DNA from: Flavobacterium sp. 9
Lineage (GTDB): Bacteria > Bacteroidota > Bacteroidia > Flavobacteriales > Flavobacteriaceae
DNA length: 64,000 nt
Direction: 5' to 3'
Assembly (NCBI RefSeq): GCF_002754195.1
Contig: NZ_PEEU01000001.1
Coordinates: 1,488,001-1,552,000 of the forward strand
Shown here: positions 17,076 through 26,232 of the stretch, one piece after another
Position numbering within the stretch: the stretch's first letter is position 1
Layout: the number at the start of each line of letters is the position of its first letter
The notes under the pieces: generated by a model
Told to the model about the DNA's origin: nothing
What the model saw: only the letters and a program-made list of their open reading frames with translations
The model's database searches: none
Program-made: the position numbers and the translations under genes

Positions 17076-18305
17076 ATGAGATTACACAGAAATTTAGTTT
17101 ATACTACCATCGATTCTTTAAATGCAATTTTCAATGAAGGAGAATATGCAGATAAAGTGGTAGCTAGAGCCTTAAAAAAAGACAAACGTTGGGGAAGTTC
17201 TGACAGGAAGTTTGTTGCTGAAACGATATACGAAATTGTTCGTTGGAAACGATTATATGCAGAAATTGCCGAAGTAAAAGAACCTTTCGATAGAGATAAT
17301 TTATGGAGAATGTTTGCTGTTTGGGCAGTTTTAAGAGGATATCCAATTCCTGATTGGAGACAATTAGAAGGAACTCCTGAAAGAAAAATTAAAGGACGTT
17401 TTGACGAACTTTCAAAAGTCAGAGCACTTAAAGAATCTATTCCGGATTGGATGGATGAATTGGGTGTAAAAGAATTAGGAGAAAAAGTTTGGTCGACAGA
17501 AATTGCGGCTCAAAACCAACCTGCTAAAGTTATTTTAAGAACAAATACTCTTAAAGGAACTAAAGAAAGTTTGAGAAACACGTTGATGGATTTGAATATT
17601 GAAACAGAATATTTAAAAGATCAACCTGAAGCTTTAGTTTTAAAAGAAAGAGCAAACGTGTTTTTAACTGATGCTTTTAAACAAGGACTTTTTGAAGTGC
17701 AGGATGCAAACTCACAATTGGTTGCCGGTTTTCTTGATGTAAAACCAGGAATGCGTGTTGTTGATACTTGCGCCGGAGCTGGAGGAAAAACATTGCATAT
17801 TGCCTCTTTGATGGAAAACAAAGGACAATTGATCGCAATGGATTTATACGAAAGCAAACTGAAACAATTGAAATTAAGAGCAAAAAGGAATGGCGCTTTT
17901 AATATTGAATATCGTATTATCGATACCACAAAAGTGATCAAAAAACTACACGAGAAAGCTGATCGTGTTTTAATCGATGCGCCTTGTAGTGGTTTAGGAG
18001 TTCTTAAAAGAAATCCTGATGCAAAATGGAAATTACAACCTGAATTTATTGATAACATTCGTAAAGTACAAGCTGAAGTTTTAGAAAGCTATTCTAAAAT
18101 TGTAAAACCAGGTGGAAAACTGGTTTATGCAACTTGTTCGGTTTTACCATCTGAAAACCAAGAGCAAGTAGAAAAGTTCTTAAAAACAGAAATCGGAAAG
18201 CAATTTACTTTTATTAAAGATCGTAAGATTCTAGCTTCTGAATCTGGTTTCGACGGATTCTATATGGCATTGTTAGAACGCAAAAATGCTGTGATTGCAG
18301 AATAA
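17076..18305 (+). CDS. RsmB/NOL1/NOP2-family RNA (cytosine-5) methyltransferase
   Basis: This 409-residue protein has an N-terminal NusB-like helical part (about 1-130) and a C-terminal SAM-dependent domain: motif I VVDTCAGAGGKTLHIA (about 225-240), the acidic MDLYESKL, motif IV DAPCSGLGVLKRNPDAKW with the PCS cysteine, and motif VI YATCSVLPSENQEQV with the TCS catalytic cysteine. It should methylate a cytosine C5 in rRNA, RsmB-like, although the exact site (C967 in E. coli) cannot be assumed in Bacteroidota. It is monocistronic, followed by a terminator. Confidence 0.9.
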   Translation: MRLHRNLVYTTIDSLNAIFNEGEYADKVVARALKKDKRWGSSDRKFVAETIYEIVRWKRLYAEIAEVKEPFDRDNLWRMFAVWAVLRGYPIPDWRQLEGTPERKIKGRFDELSKVRALKESIPDWMDELGVKELGEKVWSTEIAAQNQPAKVILRTNTLKGTKESLRNTLMDLNIETEYLKDQPEALVLKERANVFLTDAFKQGLFEVQDANSQLVAGFLDVKPGMRVVDTCAGAGGKTLHIASLMENKGQLIAMDLYESKLKQLKLRAKRNGAFNIEYRIIDTTKVIKKLHEKADRVLIDAPCSGLGVLKRNPDAKWKLQPEFIDNIRKVQAEVLESYSKIVKPGGKLVYATCSVLPSENQEQVEKFLKTEIGKQFTFIKDRKILASESGFDGFYMALLERKNAVIAE

Positions 18306-18328
18306 TTCAGACACATCAAAATAAAAAG

Positions 18329-18370
18329 AAAGCCTTTAGAAAATTAAATCTAAAGGCTTTTTTATTTTTA
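18329..18370 (+). terminator. Terminator after the RNA methyltransferase gene
   Basis: Stem AAAGCCTTTAGA / TCTAAAGGCTTT with an 8-nt loop and a T-rich tail. Confidence 0.85.
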
Positions 18371-18377
18371 CTCCTCA

Positions 18378-18736
18378 CCATATAAGTGATATAAGTTCAT
18401 TTAAAGTTTGTGGCATTTATAATCCCTACAGGCAATATCATTAAGTCATGGAAAGATCTATAATGCTATAGCAAACAAATCTCTCGAAAAGACTCAAACC
18501 CGAAGCTTCGGGAGCAAAGATTTTGTCATTTCGAGGAACGAGAAATCTCCGCGAGAAGCTCGACAAAGATTGGATTCTCGTTGCGGAGTTACTTGCGAAG
18601 ATTTCTCGTTCCTCGAAATGACAAGATTGCGTTTAAACATAAGAGTTTTACGATATTGATTTTATTTTCTAAAAAATATTGAACTTCGAAACAATACAAA
18701 AACAGCTTTCTAAATGAACTTACATCACTTATATGG
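18378..18736. repeat. Nested inverted-repeat element (MITE- or REP-like), non-coding
   Basis: This 359-bp intergenic element is bounded by 26-nt inverted arms (18378-18403 and 18711-18736; CCATATAAGTGAT at the tip, 25 of 26 matching). Inside lies a second, perfect 26-nt inverted pair (18523-18548 and 18599-18624) with the core TCGAGGAACGAGAAATCT. A short CCCGAAGCTTCGGG palindrome lies between outer and inner arms. No ORF is present. The right outer arm ends 8 nt before the menE stop codon. It fills the whole gap between the methyltransferase terminator and menE. Confidence 0.75.
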
Positions 18737-18743
18737 TAAAAAA

Positions 18744-19784
18744 CTACACCAAGCTAGGTTTACGCAATAACTTCCCGTTTTCATTCTCTTTAAACTTTGG
18801 AACAAAAACAATTTTTTTTGGTTTTTCAAATTTCCCAAGAACATCAAAAAAGTCAGATGCAAATTCTTGTTTTTCACCTTCTATAACCAGAATTAATTTT
18901 TCGCCTAAAATAGTATCTGGAATTCCGGTTACAAAAAATCTGGCGTCTATTTTCCCCGTTAGCTTTGCTTCGATTTGCTCCGGAATCAGCTTCACTCCTC
19001 CGCTATTAATCACATTATCGATTCTTCCTAAAAAGATAAACTGATTCTCATTTACCAATTCTACAAGATCATTCGTAACAATTGGTTCATCAGAAATAGA
19101 CGGAATTGTAATTACTAAACAATCGCGATTATCTTTAGCAATTTTCACATTTGGTAAAATCGAAAATACGCTATCGCCTACTTTTTTGGCAGCAATATGT
19201 GTAATGGTTTCGGTCATTCCGTATGTTTCGTAGATTTCGGTTTTTAATGGCAAAAGTTTCTCTTCGAGAGAACTATCCATTTTGGCACCACCAATAATCA
19301 GTTTCTTTACATTTTTCAAACCTTCGATTGAATTTTGAACTTGCAAAGGCACCATTGCTACAAAATCATATTTTGTCGAATTATTCACTAATGGCTCTGT
19401 ACTAGGCGAAACAACATCAAGTTCCAAACCTAAAATCAAGCTTCGAACCAGCATCATTTTTCCAGCTATAAACTGAACCGGCAAGCACAATAAAGCTTTA
19501 TTTCCAGGCTCTAAAGCAAAGAAATCTCCCGTCGCTAATGCAGACTGAATCATGGCTTGTTTTTCTAAACGAACTAATTTAGGAAGTCCCGTTGTTCCGG
19601 AAGTTGTCATTTCGATATAATCTTTATCATCAAACCAATCCAGCAAAAATTCACCGATGGCTCTTTCATAAACATCACCTTCTTTGATGTAACTATATCC
19701 TACCGTACATAAATCTTTTCCGTTTAAATGATAACCATTTAGCTTGAAATAATTATGTACATTTTTATGTGTTAAGTTTGGCAT
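18744..19784 (-). CDS. menE: O-succinylbenzoate-CoA ligase-type AMP-binding enzyme
   Basis: This protein of about 346 residues is a short member of the acyl-adenylate family, as MenE often is in Bacteroidota. It has the P-loop-like TSGTTGLPKLV, the YETYGMTETITHIA motif and a reduced C-terminal domain (LGRIDNVINSGGVKL, then KENENGKLLRKP with the late lysine). MenE activates o-succinylbenzoate with ATP and CoA in menaquinone synthesis. I prefer the ATG at 19784 (MPNLTHKN), 7 nt after the upstream CPBP gene, over 19814, which would overlap that gene. The specific substrate is inferred from the short, family-typical architecture. Confidence 0.82.
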   Translation of the reverse strand: MPNLTHKNVHNYFKLNGYHLNGKDLCTVGYSYIKEGDVYERAIGEFLLDWFDDKDYIEMTTSGTTGLPKLVRLEKQAMIQSALATGDFFALEPGNKALLCLPVQFIAGKMMLVRSLILGLELDVVSPSTEPLVNNSTKYDFVAMVPLQVQNSIEGLKNVKKLIIGGAKMDSSLEEKLLPLKTEIYETYGMTETITHIAAKKVGDSVFSILPNVKIAKDNRDCLVITIPSISDEPIVTNDLVELVNENQFIFLGRIDNVINSGGVKLIPEQIEAKLTGKIDARFFVTGIPDTILGEKLILVIEGEKQEFASDFFDVLGKFEKPKKIVFVPKFKENENGKLLRKPSLV

Positions 19785-19791
19785 TTTAATA

Positions 19792-20721
19792 TTAATTTGT
19801 TGATTGTAAAACATTTATTTTACCCGTTAATCTTTCTTTCCAATTGGTCCAGTTGTATTTTTTACTAAAAATAAAAAGCAAAATAGGATAAACTACTACA
19901 ACTGGCAAAATCACATCAAAACCCGCCGAAGGCTCAGACATATCTTTGAAAATCGAGTTTGTCTGAAAAACAGACCAATCTGATGTAACCAATAAAGCTC
20001 CAATCAAATTGTTTGCAGCATGAAATCCTAAAGCTAGTTCCATTCCTTCATCCATAAGCGTGATGATTCCTAAAAACAAACCCGTTCCTATATAATAGAT
20101 CATTATAATATTTCCCATTTTGGTCACTTCAGGATTAAACCAATGCATCGAACCAAAAATAAGCGACGTCATCATAAGTGGAAACCATCTATTTTGGGCC
20201 AAATTTGCGAATCCCTGCATTAAATAACCTCTAAAAACATATTCTTCGGTACTGGTTTGAATAGGAATCAATATCGATCCAATCACAACTAAAATTAAGA
20301 ATGGAACTAATTTAAAATTCCACACAAAATTCTCAGGTGATTTGAAGTAAACAAACAAGAAACTTAAAATTGAGAAAAAGGACCATAAAAGGAATGAAAA
20401 TAAAATACGGTTCCAATCTATTTTTTTTCTTGAAGTAGTAATAGACAAAAGCGTTTGATGGTGCACATATTTTACCACAAACCAGACTCCGGCAAGGGCA
20501 AATGCAAAAGAAATCATAACTAAAAACAATGTTAGATTTGGCTCAAAAATTTTCAAAGCCGCATCACTATTCGTTGGAAAAGCGCCTTTGCCATTATATC
20601 CAAAATAAACCGCTATTGAAAAAGGAATCTGCCCGATGAATGAAGCCGTAATAATAAAAACTGATCCTATCAAATATTTCCAAAAAACATTTTCAGGCTT
20701 AATTCCTTGTTCTAAAAACAT
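19792..20721 (-). CDS. CPBP family intramembrane glutamic (CAAX-like) protease
   Basis: This 309-residue inner-membrane protein has about eight hydrophobic segments. The Abi/CPBP motifs are present: motif 1 EEYVFRGYLMQG with the paired glutamates and arginine, motif 2 FGSMHW with histidine, and motif 3 FHAANNLIGA with His and Asn. Members act as Rce1-like membrane proteases or as bacteriocin-immunity or scaffold proteins; no substrate can be named. It is directly upstream of menE with a 7-nt gap, so the two are cotranscribed. Confidence 0.88.
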   Translation of the reverse strand: MFLEQGIKPENVFWKYLIGSVFIITASFIGQIPFSIAVYFGYNGKGAFPTNSDAALKIFEPNLTLFLVMISFAFALAGVWFVVKYVHHQTLLSITTSRKKIDWNRILFSFLLWSFFSILSFLFVYFKSPENFVWNFKLVPFLILVVIGSILIPIQTSTEEYVFRGYLMQGFANLAQNRWFPLMMTSLIFGSMHWFNPEVTKMGNIIMIYYIGTGLFLGIITLMDEGMELALGFHAANNLIGALLVTSDWSVFQTNSIFKDMSEPSAGFDVILPVVVVYPILLFIFSKKYNWTNWKERLTGKINVLQSTN

Positions 20722-20868
20722 AAATTTAAAATTTTAAAAATGAGAAATAATATCTTTAATAATCCAGCATTAAAAGATATTTAAATTAATAAGTAAATCT
20801 TATTTTTGGTCTTGCTAAAGTACCAAAAATTTACTTTAACTTAATTAGAACACCTTAAATATAATAAA

Positions 20869-21213
20869 ATGATACAAGTTTACCATAATCCACGTTGCGG
20901 AAAATCAAGAAATTGTTTGGCATTTATCGAGCAAACCAATCAAAAATATAAGATTATTCCTTATTTAACAGAGACTCCAACTTTTAATGAACTAAAAGAT
21001 TTACTTGGGAAATTAAATCTGGATCCGATACAATTAGTTCGCATAAAAGAAAAAATCTGGATCGAAAATTACAAAGGAAAAGAATTGACAAACGACGAAA
21101 TTCTCCAAGCGATGATTGACAATCCTATTTTAATAGAACGTCCAATTGTAATCAAAGACGGAAAAGCCATTATTGGAAGAGATTTAGATAATGTCGCTTC
21201 TTTTTTAGAATAG
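20869..21213 (+). CDS. arsC: ArsC/Spx-fold glutaredoxin-dependent arsenate reductase-like protein
   Basis: This 114-residue thioredoxin-fold protein has HNPRCGKSRNC at its N-terminus, with catalytic-type Cys10 and a second Cys16, and the later RPIVIKDGKAIIGR loop that holds the conserved arginine of ArsC. The length fits. In the family the cysteine reduces arsenate using glutathione/glutaredoxin. Without an arsR, acr3 or arsB gene nearby, its real substrate may differ (YffB/Spx-like roles are possible). Monocistronic. Confidence 0.82.
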   Translation: MIQVYHNPRCGKSRNCLAFIEQTNQKYKIIPYLTETPTFNELKDLLGKLNLDPIQLVRIKEKIWIENYKGKELTNDEILQAMIDNPILIERPIVIKDGKAIIGRDLDNVASFLE

Positions 21214-21267
21214 TTATAAAAAGCCATATTAACATTTTTTTGTGATTCTTGTCTTTAAACCAAAAGG

Positions 21268-21275
21268 TACATTTG
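21268..21275 (+). promoter_or_regulatory. Promoter -7 element of the TonB-dependent receptor gene
   Basis: TACATTTG fits TAnnTTTG, 32 nt before the ATG. Confidence 0.5.
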
Positions 21276-21306
21276 CGGTCTAAGAAGAAAAAGACACCAA
21301 AAAACG

Positions 21307-23817
21307 ATGAAAAAAATCAAATTCGCTGTATTACTTGTATTCCTTTTTACAAGTTTTTACAACTATGCACAACAACCTCCAGCTGGTAAAAACAAAGTAA
21401 AAGTTACCGGACAAGTTTTCGAAAAAGTAAGCAAGCAACCGCTTGAATACGCTACAATTTCGTTAATGGCTCCAAATGACACTAAAGTTATTGCCGGTGG
21501 AATCACAAATCCAAAAGGGGAATTTGAGGTTGCTGTTGCTCCGGGAACTTATGATATAAAAGTTGAATTTATTTCGTTTAAAGCAACTGAGATCAAAGGA
21601 AAAAATATTTCAGGAGATACTAATTTAGGAGTTGTAAATCTATCTGAAGATGCCGCACAATTGAATGAAGTTGTCGTTCGTGCCGAAAAATCAACAGTAG
21701 AAATAAAACTAGACAAAAAAGTATACAATGTTGGTCAGGACATGATGGTAAAAGGTGGAACTGTAAGTGACGTTCTGGACAATGTACCATCGGTTTCTGT
21801 TGATACAGAAGGAAACGTAAGTTTAAGAGGAAGTGATAATATCCGAATCTTAATTGACGGAAGGCCTTCAAACGCAATCAATGTTGCTGAAGCATTACGT
21901 CAGCTTCCTGCTGATGCTATTGACAAAGTCGAAGTTATTACCAATCCATCAGCACGTTACGATGCCGAAGGTGGATCAGGAATCATCAATATCATTCTTA
22001 AAAAAGGAAAAAATCAAGGTTTAAACGGAACTTTCATTGCCTCAACGGGACTTCCTGAAACGTATGGTTTAAGCGGAAACTTAAATTATAAAACAGAGAA
22101 ACTAAACTACTTTACAACTCTTGGATACAACAGTAGAACAAGTGAAGGTGCAGGTTTAACAAACACTGAATATCTTGATGCAAACGGAATTCCAAAAGGA
22201 TATCTTGACGAAGATCGTGATACTAAAAGAACTTCTGACGGATTTAACGGAAGAGCTGGTATAGAATGGACTGTTGCTCCAAATACATTCTGGACAAACG
22301 CTATTAACTACCAAAAAAATTCCGGCGATACAAGAGATTATATCACTTATAGTAATTTTGACGCGGCACATGCTTTTACAGGCAATTCATACCGATTAAA
22401 TGATGGTGTTACCGGAAGTGAAAACGTAGAATATACGTCAAACTTAATCAAGAACTTCAACGATAAAGGACACAAACTTACTGCCGATTTATCGATTTCA
22501 AGAAATACAGACGATAGTAATAGCACCATTACAGCATCACCAAATTTCAATACTTCATTGAATGATCAGGTTCAGAAACAAATACAATTACAAGCAGATT
22601 ATGTATTGCCATTAGGCGAAGGAAGTCAGTTTGAAGCCGGATACAAAGGAAGTTTTGGCGACCTGAACAACGAATATATAATAACCGGCATTGACGGTAA
22701 ACCAGATCCGGATCTTTCAAATACTTTAGAATACAAGGAAAACATAAACGCAATTTATACGCAATACGGTTTCAAAGTAAATAAGTTCTCTTATTTATTT
22801 GGATTGCGTTGGGAAGATACCAATATTCAGGTTAATTTACTTGATACTAACAATTTCAACAGTAAAAAATACAACAATTTATTTCCAAGTGCATTTGTTA
22901 GTTACGAAATTTCAGATAAAAGCAACTTCACAGCAAGTTACAGCAAGCGTTTGACAAGACCTAGAGGACGTTTCATGAATCCTGCGACGAATTACTCAAG
23001 TAACGTAAATATCTTTCAGGGGAATCCGGACTTAGATCCATCTTTGACAGATAAATTCGATATTGGATACATCAAACGTTGGGATAAATTAACTTTTAAT
23101 ACCTCAGCATATTTCGAAAACACAAAAGACGTTTTCAGTTTCGTGAGAACTCCTACAGGTAAAGTTGTAACTCCTGATGGTCAGGTCATAACTCCTACAC
23201 CGGGTCAACCAGTAGATGGAATTCCGGTTATTTTAAGCCGACCTATTAACTTAGGAAAAGAGCAAAAATTTGGTTTTGAGTTTACGCTGAATTACACACC
23301 ATTCAAAATATGGAGAATCAACAGTAACTTCAACTTTTACAACGTAAAAACTACCGGAGATAACACATATATCGATTTTAACGGAAATACAGTTGTACAA
23401 AATCTAGACAATCAAGCTAATACTTGGTTTGCCAGAATCAACTCAAAATTAACATTACCGTACAAAATAGACTGGCAATTAAGCGGTACTTATAATGGTG
23501 AACAAAAAACAGCTCAAGGTAAAAACTTAGGTCAGTTTGGTATGAATACGGCGTTTAGCAAAGATGTTCTAAAAGACAAAGCAACGATAGCCTTCAATAT
23601 TAGCGATATTTTCAACTCAAGAATTATGAAGTCTTACACTTATCTTGAAAACGATGTGACACACGAAAGCCAAAACGCTTATAGCGAAATGCAATTCCGT
23701 AGACGTCAATTCAATTTATCGTTTACCTATCGTTTTAACAAAGCCAAAAGCGATCGAGATAAAAATGCAGCACCTAAAAATGATGGAAATGATGGCGGAG
23801 GAGATTATCCGGGATAA
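21307..23817 (+). CDS. TonB-dependent receptor with carboxypeptidase-like regulatory domain
   Basis: This 836-residue outer-membrane protein has a signal peptide (1-21, ending YAQQ), a CarboxypepD-regulatory-like beta-sandwich (about 30-112), a plug domain (about 118-225, with VSDVLDNVPSVSVD and SLRGSDNIRILIDG) and an outer-membrane beta-barrel to the end with many aromatic/Gly-rich strands. The tail KNAAPKNDGNDGGGDYPG is charged and glycine-rich, as in the 'outer membrane beta-barrel family' receptors of Flavobacterium. The ligand is unknown, and no SusD partner is next to it, so it is not a classic SusCD pair. Confidence 0.92.
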   Translation: MKKIKFAVLLVFLFTSFYNYAQQPPAGKNKVKVTGQVFEKVSKQPLEYATISLMAPNDTKVIAGGITNPKGEFEVAVAPGTYDIKVEFISFKATEIKGKNISGDTNLGVVNLSEDAAQLNEVVVRAEKSTVEIKLDKKVYNVGQDMMVKGGTVSDVLDNVPSVSVDTEGNVSLRGSDNIRILIDGRPSNAINVAEALRQLPADAIDKVEVITNPSARYDAEGGSGIINIILKKGKNQGLNGTFIASTGLPETYGLSGNLNYKTEKLNYFTTLGYNSRTSEGAGLTNTEYLDANGIPKGYLDEDRDTKRTSDGFNGRAGIEWTVAPNTFWTNAINYQKNSGDTRDYITYSNFDAAHAFTGNSYRLNDGVTGSENVEYTSNLIKNFNDKGHKLTADLSISRNTDDSNSTITASPNFNTSLNDQVQKQIQLQADYVLPLGEGSQFEAGYKGSFGDLNNEYIITGIDGKPDPDLSNTLEYKENINAIYTQYGFKVNKFSYLFGLRWEDTNIQVNLLDTNNFNSKKYNNLFPSAFVSYEISDKSNFTASYSKRLTRPRGRFMNPATNYSSNVNIFQGNPDLDPSLTDKFDIGYIKRWDKLTFNTSAYFENTKDVFSFVRTPTGKVVTPDGQVITPTPGQPVDGIPVILSRPINLGKEQKFGFEFTLNYTPFKIWRINSNFNFYNVKTTGDNTYIDFNGNTVVQNLDNQANTWFARINSKLTLPYKIDWQLSGTYNGEQKTAQGKNLGQFGMNTAFSKDVLKDKATIAFNISDIFNSRIMKSYTYLENDVTHESQNAYSEMQFRRRQFNLSFTYRFNKAKSDRDKNAAPKNDGNDGGGDYPG

Positions 23818-23845
23818 TATAAGTTAAAAACTAAACGTAAATTTA

Positions 23846-23975
23846 ACCGCAAAGTACGCAAGGTTTTTTATTTATAAGATTTTATACAAACGCAAAGTTC
23901 GCAAAGCTGTAATTGATAAAGCTTTGCGAACTTTGCGTTTATAATAATAAGACAAAACCTTGCGTACTTTGCGGT
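23846..23975. repeat. Nested intergenic palindrome, 'gcaaag' family, copy B
   Basis: Perfect outer arms of 22 nt (23846-23867 and 23954-23975, starting ACCGCAAAGTACGCAAGG) enclose perfect inner arms of 21 nt (23888-23908 and 23920-23940). The inner core is identical to that of copy A near 8.6 kb. The RNA would fold into two stacked hairpins. No ORF. Confidence 0.85.
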
Positions 23976-24044
23976 AAAATTTATCCCTTTATTTTATCAG
24001 CATTAAGGTTTTCCGTCTCGCTATAGAAATTCATTAAACAAAAA

Positions 24045-24071
24045 AAAGGACTCGTATAAACGGGTCCTTTC
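24045..24071. terminator. Terminator-like hairpin
   Basis: Stem AAAGGACTCG / CGGGTCCTTT (one G-T pair), 6-nt loop, with A-run and T-run flanks, near the 3' end of the small minus-strand membrane gene. Confidence 0.65.
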
Positions 24072-24091
24072 TTATTGAAGTCAATTTAAAA

Positions 24092-24265
24092 TTAAATTGA
24101 TTGCTCTTCTTGTCTCTTTTTTGCTCTTTTCTCTTTGAACATTTCCCAGCTTGCTCCCGTAACCCAATAAGATACGAAACCAACTAAGAAAAACATCAAC
24201 CAAAACCCTATAGTTAGTATGGTCAAGAAAAGTAAAAAGCCTAAGTACTGTGAAAATTCAAACAT
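24092..24265 (-). CDS. Small single-pass membrane protein
   Basis: The ORF gives 57 residues from the ATG at 24265 (MFEFSQYLGF), or 67 from 24295; I prefer the shorter form because the hydrophobic segment then starts at the terminus. One long hydrophobic stretch (LLFLTILTIGFWLMFFLVGF) may be two short helices. A basic tail EKRAKKRQEEQ follows. The function is unknown. Confidence 0.55.
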   Translation of the reverse strand: MFEFSQYLGFLLFLTILTIGFWLMFFLVGFVSYWVTGASWEMFKEKRAKKRQEEQSI

Positions 24266-24295
24266 GTTTTCCGGAATTTTTGAATGTAAGGACAA

Positions 24296-24667
24296 ATGTA
24301 AGTTTTATATTTTTCGTTAGCAATAAAATCCAAATCAATTTTTATAAAATCACAATAATCCGTATATTTAAACTCATTTTAAATAAGGATTTTTTCCGAT
24401 AATTATTTAACTATCTAAATTAGAAGAATATGAATGTTTTCAGGAGCTGTTTCCCGCTATCCGCTACAATCTTTTATGTTTTTAAAGAAAAAACAAAAAA
24501 GGATTTTCACTTCTATCGGGGCTAAAAATTCATTTTCATAAGAACTTTCAATCATAAAAGAAAAAGATCAGTTTTTATCCGCGTCTTTACGAAGTAAATC
24601 AGCGTCATCCGCGTCCCATTCACCGCAACATTTTACAAATCACATATAACCTTTTACAAATAACAAC
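24296..24667. other. Non-coding spacer upstream of fumC
   Basis: I see no ORF worth calling. The stretch contains GAGCTGTTTCCCGCTATCC near 24445 and an imperfect direct repeat of 'tccgcgtc' and 'atcagcgtcatccgcgtc' between 24578 and 24622. These read like remnants of dispersed intergenic repeats rather than regulatory sites. No clear -7 box was found close to fumC. Confidence 0.4.
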
Positions 24668-26053
24668 ATGAAATACAGAATAGAGAAAGATACGATGGGA
24701 GAAGTTCAGGTTCCAGCCGATAAATATTGGGGAGCACAAACAGAACGTTCCCGAAATAATTTCAAAATCGGACCATCGGCATCAATGCCACACGAAATCA
24801 TTGAAGGCTTTGCTTATCTTAAAAAAGCTGCCGCTTATGCAAACTATGATTTAGGCGTTTTACCAATCGAAAAACGTGATGCGATCGCAGCCGTTTGCGA
24901 CGAAATTCTTGCCGGACAATTAAACGACGAATTTCCGCTTGTAATCTGGCAAACCGGTTCAGGAACACAAAGTAACATGAACGTTAATGAAGTTATTGCC
25001 AATCGTGCACAAGTTCTAAAAGGATTTAATATTGGCGAAGGCGAACAATTTATCAAAGCCAACGATGATGTTAACAAATCACAATCATCAAACGACACTT
25101 TCCCAACCGGAATGCATATTGCAGCTTACAAAATGATTGTTGAAACCACAATTCCCGGTGTCGAAAAATTACACACGACTTTAGTTAAAAAAGCAGCAGA
25201 ATTTAAAGATGTTGTCAAAATTGGACGTACACATCTTATGGATGCAACACCATTAACATTAGGACAGGAAATCTCAGGATATGCCGCTCAATTATCATTC
25301 GGATTAAAAGCGCTTAAAAATACTTTAGCTCACTTATCAGAAATTGCTTTGGGCGGAACCGCAGTAGGAACCGGATTGAATACTCCAAAAGGATACGATG
25401 TAAAAGTTGCTGAGTACATTGCGAAATTCACGAATCATCCTTTCATCACAGCCGAGAATAAATTTGAAGCTTTGGCTGCTCACGATGCAATTGTAGAAAC
25501 ACACGGCGCTTTGAAACAACTGGCAGTTTCTTTGAATAAAATTGCAAATGATGTTAGAATGTTAGCTTCTGGACCGCGTTCAGGAATTGGCGAAATCCAT
25601 ATTCCGGAAAACGAACCTGGATCATCAATCATGCCCGGAAAAGTAAACCCAACACAATGCGAAGCCTTAACAATGGTTTGTGCACAAGTAATAGGAAACG
25701 ATATGGCAATTGCCGTTGGCGGAATGCAAGGACATTATGAACTAAATGTCTTCAAACCTGTAATGGCAGCAAACTTTTTACAATCTGCAAGACTTTTGGG
25801 CGATGCTTGTATTTCCTTCGACGAACATTGCGCACAAGGAATCGAACCAAACTACAAACGAATAAAAGAACTTGTAGACAATTCGTTAATGTTAGTTACC
25901 GCTTTAAATACAAAAATCGGTTATTATAAAGCCGCCGAAATTGCACAAACAGCTCACAAAAACGGAACTACTCTAAAAGACGAAGCCGTTCGTTTGGGTT
26001 ATGTAACTCCCGAAGATTTTGACGCGTGGGTAAAACCGGAGGAAATGGTTTAA
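24668..26053 (+). CDS. fumC: Class II fumarate hydratase
   Basis: This 461-residue TCA-cycle enzyme converts fumarate and malate reversibly. The fumarase/aspartase signature [13 protein letters not shown] is at 318-330, with the catalytic serine at 319. [14 protein letters not shown] (96-109) and [15 protein letters not shown] with His189 are also in place. Length and motifs fit the iron-free, homotetrameric FumC rather than aspartase. Cytoplasmic. Confidence 0.97.
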   Translation: MKYRIEKDTMGEVQVPADKYWGAQTERSRNNFKIGPSASMPHEIIEGFAYLKKAAAYANYDLGVLPIEKRDAIAAVCDEILAGQLNDEFPLVIWQTGSGTQSNMNVNEVIANRAQVLKGFNIGEGEQFIKANDDVNKSQSSNDTFPTGMHIAAYKMIVETTIPGVEKLHTTLVKKAAEFKDVVKIGRTHLMDATPLTLGQEISGYAAQLSFGLKALKNTLAHLSEIALGGTAVGTGLNTPKGYDVKVAEYIAKFTNHPFITAENKFEALAAHDAIVETHGALKQLAVSLNKIANDVRMLASGPRSGIGEIHIPENEPGSSIMPGKVNPTQCEALTMVCAQVIGNDMAIAVGGMQGHYELNVFKPVMAANFLQSARLLGDACISFDEHCAQGIEPNYKRIKELVDNSLMLVTALNTKIGYYKAAEIAQTAHKNGTTLKDEAVRLGYVTPEDFDAWVKPEEMV

Positions 26054-26232
26054 AATAATTGTGAATTATGAATTATAAATTATTTTAAAGCCTTAATTAT
26101 AGTTTACCATTATGCACTAGCACAAAAAAAAAGAGCTTTCTAAATTTTTTAGAAAGCTCTTTTTTATAAAACATAATCCTCAATTAAGATTGCAAAACAT
26201 TCACAATTTATAATTCATAATTCATAATTATT
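26054..26232. repeat. 28-nt AT-rich inverted repeat around a terminator
   Basis: Arms at 26054-26081 and 26205-26232 match at 27 of 28 positions (core AATTATGAATTATAAATT). They enclose 123 bp that hold a strong terminator. The right arm overlaps the stop codon of the following minus-strand gene. Confidence 0.75.
26126..26166. terminator. Bidirectional terminator between fumC and the dehydrogenase gene
   Basis: Perfect 11-bp stem AGAGCTTTCTA / TAGAAAGCTCT with A-run and T-run flanks. Confidence 0.85.
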
